NCBI GenBank assembly: GCA_029062165.1
Contig: JAIDQQ010000024.1
Coordinates: 186,001-250,000 of the forward strand
Source of the DNA: Ruminococcus sp.
GTDB lineage: Bacteria > Bacillota > Clostridia > Oscillospirales > Ruminococcaceae
Direction of reading: 5' to 3'
DNA length: 64,000 nucleotides
Shown: positions 59,933 through 64,000 of the stretch, in pieces
Layout: the number at the start of each line of letters is the position of its first letter
Position numbering within the stretch: the stretch's first letter is position 1
Made by a program: the position numbers and the translations under genes
Notes under the pieces: model-generated
Database searches by the model: none
What the model was told of the DNA's origin: nothing
Seen by the model: the letters and a program-made list of their open reading frames with translations, nothing else

Positions 59933-60772
59933 TTATTGTACTGGTGCTGTGAGAAGTCCTATGTACCATTGTGCAATGTCGTTACCCCATAAAGCTCCGA
60001 TTGCTATTCCGATTGACAGAAACGGTCCGAACGCAAATTTGGATTCGCCTGAAATCATTTTGTTTATAAGTCCCGCAACGGCAGCTATTACAATACCGAA
60101 TAATGCTGAAACGATAACAGCCTTTGTTCCGAGATAAGCACCGGCAGAAATCATAAGCAGAGTATCACCTAATTCAATAGCACGGAAGTCTTCGCCGAAT
60201 TTCTTTTTTATGAAACTACGGCTTACTTCCCCGATAATGAAAAATGGTACGCTTATTATCAATGCCCCGATTATTCTCTCTTCTATTGAAGACTGGTCAG
60301 TAAACAGATACGACGGTACAGAAAGTAAGGCTATAAGAGCTAATATTCTTTCGTCTATTTCCATAGTGTCCCAGTCCATGAACCCTACTACAACAAGCAG
60401 TGACATAAGAACACAGGTTATTATGGATTCAGCATTGGCATCGAGTACCCAGAACGTAAGTACAAAAAGAATACCATTAAGGCTTTCGACAACCGGATAT
60501 CTTGGTGAAATCTTCTCGCCACAGCTATGACATTTTCCTTTAAGTGCAAGCCAGCTGAATACCGGTACTAAATCCCTTGCCCTTATTTTCGTACCGCAGG
60601 TCATGCAGTGCGAGGAGCGTTTTATAAGCGATTCTCCGAGTGGCAGTCTTATAATTACTACGTTCAGGAAACTTCCTATGCTTATGCCCAGAAGAAACAC
60701 CACGATATAAAACGGAATTGTAAAAAGCGGTGAAGTAAATTCGTCATGGAGCATATTGGTAAATTCACCCAT
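59933..60772 (-). CDS. pilD: Prepilin peptidase (type 4)
   Basis: 279 residues, A24 family membrane aspartyl protease that cuts and may N-methylate prepilins. N-terminal domain with zinc CxxC pairs (CMTCGTKIRARDLVPVFSWLALKGKCHSCG), catalytic Asp in GFMDWDTMEID and ELGDTLLM. Seven to eight membrane helices. AGGAGGG precedes the ATG. It faces the pil operon and has its own promoter. Confidence 0.95.
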   Translation of the reverse strand: MGEFTNMLHDEFTSPLFTIPFYIVVFLLGISIGSFLNVVIIRLPLGESLIKRSSHCMTCGTKIRARDLVPVFSWLALKGKCHSCGEKISPRYPVVESLNGILFVLTFWVLDANAESIITCVLMSLLVVVGFMDWDTMEIDERILALIALLSVPSYLFTDQSSIEERIIGALIISVPFFIIGEVSRSFIKKKFGEDFRAIELGDTLLMISAGAYLGTKAVIVSALFGIVIAAVAGLINKMISGESKFAFGPFLSIGIAIGALWGNDIAQWYIGLLTAPVQ

Positions 60773-60810
60773 TGTTTTCCCTCCTTTACAATAATATAGT
60801 TACATAATTT

Positions 60811-60838
60811 ATTATATCACAGTTTCATAAAAATTCAA
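60811..60838 (-). promoter_or_regulatory. Promoter of pilD
   Basis: Minus strand TTGAAT, 16 bases, TATAAT. Confidence 0.7.
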
Positions 60839-60903
60839 GTGGATTTTAAAATAATGTTTTTATATATTAATAACTTTCCTTTAAGGAGCAGGTATATTTT
60901 CTA

Positions 60904-60932
60904 TTGACATTTATGCTGAAATTTGTTATAAT
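60904..60932 (+). promoter_or_regulatory. Perfect consensus promoter of pilB-pilT
   Basis: TTGACA, 17 bases, TATAAT. The leader of about 75 bases includes GGATAAT/ATTATCC (60940-60960) and a CTCTTG/CAAGAG pair (60967, 60998) whose 3' arm lies next to the ribosome binding site GCGGAGGT. Confidence 0.88.
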
Positions 60933-61015
60933 GTTTATTGGATAATTATAAATATTATCCTATGTACTCTTGACATGGGTACGTGGATTAACATAAACAA
61001 GAGCGGAGGTTTTTT

Positions 61016-62695
61016 ATGAGAAATGAGAGAATAGGCGATTATCTGGTAAATCAGGGGCTTATTGACCAAGACCAGCTTATGCAGGTTCTTGCGACACAGA
61101 AAGAATCAGGCGGTTCAAAGAAGTTCGGCGATATTGTTGTTGAACTCGGTTTCATGTCTGACCAGAATTTTACTAAGGCACTCGCCGGAAAAATGATGGT
61201 TCAGTACGTTGACCTTGATTCATACGAAATCAATTCAGAAGCTGTCAACAAAGTACCGGAAGCACTCGCAAGAAAGCATACTGTAATTGCCATTGCAATT
61301 AACGGTAAAAGACTTACGGTGGCTACAAATGACCCTGTAAACTTCCTTGTATTCGAGGAAATCAAGGTTGCAACAGGTATGGACTGTAAACCGGTTCTTG
61401 CCACTACAGCGGCTATCAATAAGGCTATCGGTAAGAACTATTCTATGCAGAACGTCGACAGCGTGGTTGACACTATCACCGCAATGAACGGCGGTGACAA
61501 TGGTAGTATGGAAGACCAGGAGTCCAATGACAGAGTAGAAAACGCACCTATCGTTAAACTTGCTACTACTATCATTGAAAACTCCTACCGTGCGGACGCT
61601 ACCGATATTCACATTGAACCGTTCAAGACATATACAAGAATACGTATCCGTGTAAACGGTGACCTTGTCGAATTAATGAATATGTCAAGTGCCGTACAGA
61701 GTGCACTGGCTACACGTCTTAAACTCATAAGCGGAATGAATATCGCTGAAAAACGTGTACCACAGGACGGACGTTTCACACAGGTTGTTGACGGTACTAC
61801 ACTTGACGTCCGTGTATCTTCACTTCCTATGGTAAACGGTGAAAAAATAGTTATCCGTATTCTTTCAACCGGTCAGATTGCATTACGTAAAATCACTGAC
61901 CTTGGTATGTCTGATTATAACTATCAGCTTTTTGAATCAATGTTGAGAGTACCACACGGAGTTATACTCGTTACAGGTCCTACTGGTTCAGGTAAAACTA
62001 CTACTCTTTACGCCGCACTTGGTGAACTCGCTAAACCTAATGTAAACGTAATCACAGTTGAAGACCCTGTCGAAAAAGCCATTGACGGTATAAATCAGTG
62101 TCAGGTAAACGTTAAAGCCGGTATGACTTTTGCGGCTGCGTTACGTTCTATTCTCCGTCAGGACCCTGATATAGTAATGATAGGTGAGATGCGTGACAGC
62201 GAAACTGCTGATATTGGTATCCGTGCCGCTATCACCGGACACCTTGTACTGTCCACACTTCATACCAATGACGCCGCTTCAACAGTTGTACGTCTTGTAG
62301 ATATGGGTGTTGCACCGTATATGGTTGCGACGTCGCTAATCGGTGTTATAGCACAGCGTCTTATAAAAGTATTGTGTCCGGCGTGTAAACAGCCCGTAAT
62401 ATGCAGTGAGGAAGACGCCGAATTAATAGGCGTTGACCACCCTATACAGATTTATAAATCAGTAGGTTGTGCGGAGTGTAACAATACCGGTTACAGAGGA
62501 AGAACAGCTATTCACGAAATCATACACTGTACCGCTAAAGTTTCGCAGATTATCGCCGCCGGTGGTGGTAAGGAAGAAATCGAAGAAGCCGCACGTAATA
62601 ACGGTACAAAACTGCTCCGTGACAACGCTGCTGAACTGGTTGTAGCGGGACAGACTTCTATTGACGAACTTGTAAGAACTACATTCTCAGTATAA
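61016..62695 (+). CDS. pilB: Type IV pilus extension ATPase PilB
   Basis: 559 residues. N-terminal MshEN domain (about 1-150) that in other bacteria can bind c-di-GMP, N2 domain, then the GspE ATPase: Walker A GPTGSGKTTTLYAAL (about 320), Walker B PDIVMIGEMRD, His box TGHLVLSTLHTND and the Cys zinc site CPACKQP...CAECNNTG. All catalytic marks are intact. The site is GCGGAGGTTTTTT. pilT follows in the same operon. Confidence 0.96.
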   Translation: MRNERIGDYLVNQGLIDQDQLMQVLATQKESGGSKKFGDIVVELGFMSDQNFTKALAGKMMVQYVDLDSYEINSEAVNKVPEALARKHTVIAIAINGKRLTVATNDPVNFLVFEEIKVATGMDCKPVLATTAAINKAIGKNYSMQNVDSVVDTITAMNGGDNGSMEDQESNDRVENAPIVKLATTIIENSYRADATDIHIEPFKTYTRIRIRVNGDLVELMNMSSAVQSALATRLKLISGMNIAEKRVPQDGRFTQVVDGTTLDVRVSSLPMVNGEKIVIRILSTGQIALRKITDLGMSDYNYQLFESMLRVPHGVILVTGPTGSGKTTTLYAALGELAKPNVNVITVEDPVEKAIDGINQCQVNVKAGMTFAAALRSILRQDPDIVMIGEMRDSETADIGIRAAITGHLVLSTLHTNDAASTVVRLVDMGVAPYMVATSLIGVIAQRLIKVLCPACKQPVICSEEDAELIGVDHPIQIYKSVGCAECNNTGYRGRTAIHEIIHCTAKVSQIIAAGGGKEEIEEAARNNGTKLLRDNAAELVVAGQTSIDELVRTTFSV

Positions 62696-62716
62696 CATAA
62701 AGGAGGATTTTTAATA

Positions 62717-63808
62717 ATGGGAGTAATTGAAATCAACAGAATACTTGACGAAGTACGTCTTTTAGGCTGTTCGGACTTGCATTTTACATACGGTATAACA
62801 CCGGTTGTACGTCTGAACGGTTCGTTAAGGACAATGGGTTCACGATATCCGGTAATGGACGAGGAAGAAATTCTTGACGTCGTTCACCAGATGACTACAG
62901 AATCCCAACAGACAAGTGTAAACAATCATCATGATACCGACTTCTCTTTCCAGACAAGAAGCGGTTACAGACACCGTGTAAACATCTATTTCCAGAAAGG
63001 CAAACCGGCTATAGCTATACGTCTTCTCCGTAACGATATTCCTACTCTTGAGGACTTACAGTTACCGCCGATACTTTCGGAATTTGCTATGCGTCCTCGT
63101 GGACTTATACTTGTTACAGGTCCTACAGGTTCAGGTAAATCGACTACACTCGCCGGTATGATGGACTTCATAAACGTAAGCAGAAGCGCACATATCATAA
63201 CGGTTGAAGACCCGATAGAATACGTACATGAACATAAGCGTTGTATGATAAATCAGAGAGAAGTAGGCGACGACGTACCAAGTTTTGCACTTGCTCTCCG
63301 TGCCGCACTCCGTGAAGACCCTGATATTATTCTCGTCGGGGAAATGCGTGACTTTGAAACTATTCAGGCTGCCGTTACCGCTGCCGAAACCGGTCACCTT
63401 GTTATGAGTACACTTCATACAACCAGTGCTTCCGATACTATCAACCGTATTATCGACGTTTACCCCGAACATCAGCAGAATCAGATAAGAACACAGTTGG
63501 CAAATAACCTTGTTGCCGTTATCTCGCAGACTCTTATCCCGAAAAAAGACGGTTCAGGACGTATTGCCGTTCAGGAAATTCTTAACGTTACCGACGCTAT
63601 TGCGGCTATGATTCGTGATAATAAAATACATCTCATACAGTCGTCCATTCAGACCGGTAAACAGTTCGGAATGCAGGCTCTTGATATGGAACTCGCTAAA
63701 TTCGTACATAACGGCGTTATCGGCGAAGTTGATGCTCTCGAAAAATGTCTTGACAAACAGGAGTTTTACAGATTCCTTGCACAAATGGGCGGAGCTCCAA
63801 AACAGTAA
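62717..63808 (+). CDS. pilT: Type IV pilus retraction ATPase PilT
   Basis: 363 residues. Walker A GPTGSGKSTTLAG (about 133), Asp box, Walker B REDPDIILVGEMRD, His box TGHLVMSTLHT and the C-terminal retraction region AAMIRDNKIHLIQSSIQTG. Its presence points to pili that retract, as in twitching, adherence to fibre or DNA uptake. AAAGGAGGATTTTTAATA precedes the ATG. Confidence 0.96.
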   Translation: MGVIEINRILDEVRLLGCSDLHFTYGITPVVRLNGSLRTMGSRYPVMDEEEILDVVHQMTTESQQTSVNNHHDTDFSFQTRSGYRHRVNIYFQKGKPAIAIRLLRNDIPTLEDLQLPPILSEFAMRPRGLILVTGPTGSGKSTTLAGMMDFINVSRSAHIITVEDPIEYVHEHKRCMINQREVGDDVPSFALALRAALREDPDIILVGEMRDFETIQAAVTAAETGHLVMSTLHTTSASDTINRIIDVYPEHQQNQIRTQLANNLVAVISQTLIPKKDGSGRIAVQEILNVTDAIAAMIRDNKIHLIQSSIQTGKQFGMQALDMELAKFVHNGVIGEVDALEKCLDKQEFYRFLAQMGGAPKQ

Positions 63809-63816
63809 TCACTTCC

Positions 63817-63842
63817 GGCGGACAGTTTTTGTCCGCCATTTT
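63817..63842 (+). terminator. Terminator of pilB-pilT
   Basis: GGCGGACA and TGTCCGCC, perfect 8-bp stem, followed by ATTTTAC. The rest of the window is AT-rich without a gene; a TTGACA box at 63994-63999 at the edge may be the -35 of the next promoter. Confidence 0.82.
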
Positions 63843-64000
63843 ACTTAATGTATAATATGAATAAATTATTACGTTTATTTTTTAATCAATTCATAATTTT
63901 TTATGCAAATTGACGAAAAATACAAAAAAAAACGTCGTTTTGGTGCGTGTATGTAAAAATTGACCGTGAAAAAAATTTTTTTTGAAGAAACTATTGACAT

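Noticed and set aside
63994-63999. TTGACA at the right edge as a promoter
   Set aside because: The -10 box would be outside the window, so it cannot be supported.

Overview
The window looks like chromosomal DNA of a low-GC, Gram-positive gut Clostridium relative, most likely Ruminococcus (Oscillospiraceae). Supporting signs are strong AGGAGG-type ribosome binding sites, sigma-A promoters of the TTGACA-17-TATAAT type, a CIRCE element before groES, a secreted CAP protein with a dockerin (cellulosome-type) module, type IV pilus genes of the clostridial kind, and Firmicute neighbourhoods such as rsmD-coaD and holB-ricT. The genus is inference; I could not run a database search. No tRNA, rRNA, CRISPR array or insertion sequence was seen.

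Layout. 1-7.6 kb: start of groES under CIRCE, yajC and a TIGR04086 membrane gene, an envelope-stress set (response regulator, histidine kinase, HtrA), a RING-finger membrane protein, a CPBP protease and Hsp20. 7.7-25.6 kb, minus strand: a long purine biosynthesis cluster (purE, purC, purF-like, purM, purN, PurO-type cyclohydrolase, AICAR formyltransferase purH, purD). Small membrane, zinc-ribbon, TM2, DUF and lipoprotein genes are inserted between almost every pair of pur genes. Several of these inserts are tandem duplicates, and one copy is often damaged. A glycosyltransferase and a WG-repeat-like protein sit at the promoter end and a perfect terminator at 7695-7730 closes the cluster. 26-29.6 kb: a three-gene plus-strand operon for a very acidic repeat protein, a small partner and a TPR protein. 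29.7-31.9 kb: an orphan phage-tail-like trio behind a perfect promoter and an internal terminator. 31.9-40.9 kb, minus strand: rsmD-coaD-coiled-coil gene, then a housekeeping operon (sigma-like pair, uvrC, PLP decarboxylase, holB, ricT, queH, ybaK, toxin-like lipidless secreted protein). 41-51.3 kb, plus strand: nadB-vanY-nadC, a methyltransferase, asnB, a regulator-enzyme fusion (XRE-cupin-acyl-CoA synthetase), CAP-dockerin and RNase Z-like genes. 51.7-63.8 kb: a type IV pilus locus (pilC, pilM/N, pilO, a 927-residue PilX-like protein, two prepilins, convergent pilD, then pilB and pilT).

Main points of interest: (1) the PurF-like enzyme lacks the glutaminase nucleophile and PurH is split, with its cyclohydrolase replaced by an archaeal-type PurO homologue in the same cluster; (2) four decaying accessory genes in the purine cluster can be reconstructed at base level (20-bp tandem duplication, C-run deletion, one-base loss, ATG to ATT); (3) a structured RNA candidate lies between purF and purM; (4) a transcription-factor-like XRE-cupin module is fused to an acyl-CoA synthetase; (5) a membrane-targeted protein ends in a CdiA-type nuclease-like domain; (6) two proteins of one operon share a short motif that may be a docking site; (7) some terminator stems contain the ribosome binding site of the next gene. 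Many genes have a good ribosome binding site in front of TTG, GTG, CTG or even ATT rather than ATG, so I moved several starts from those in the ORF track.
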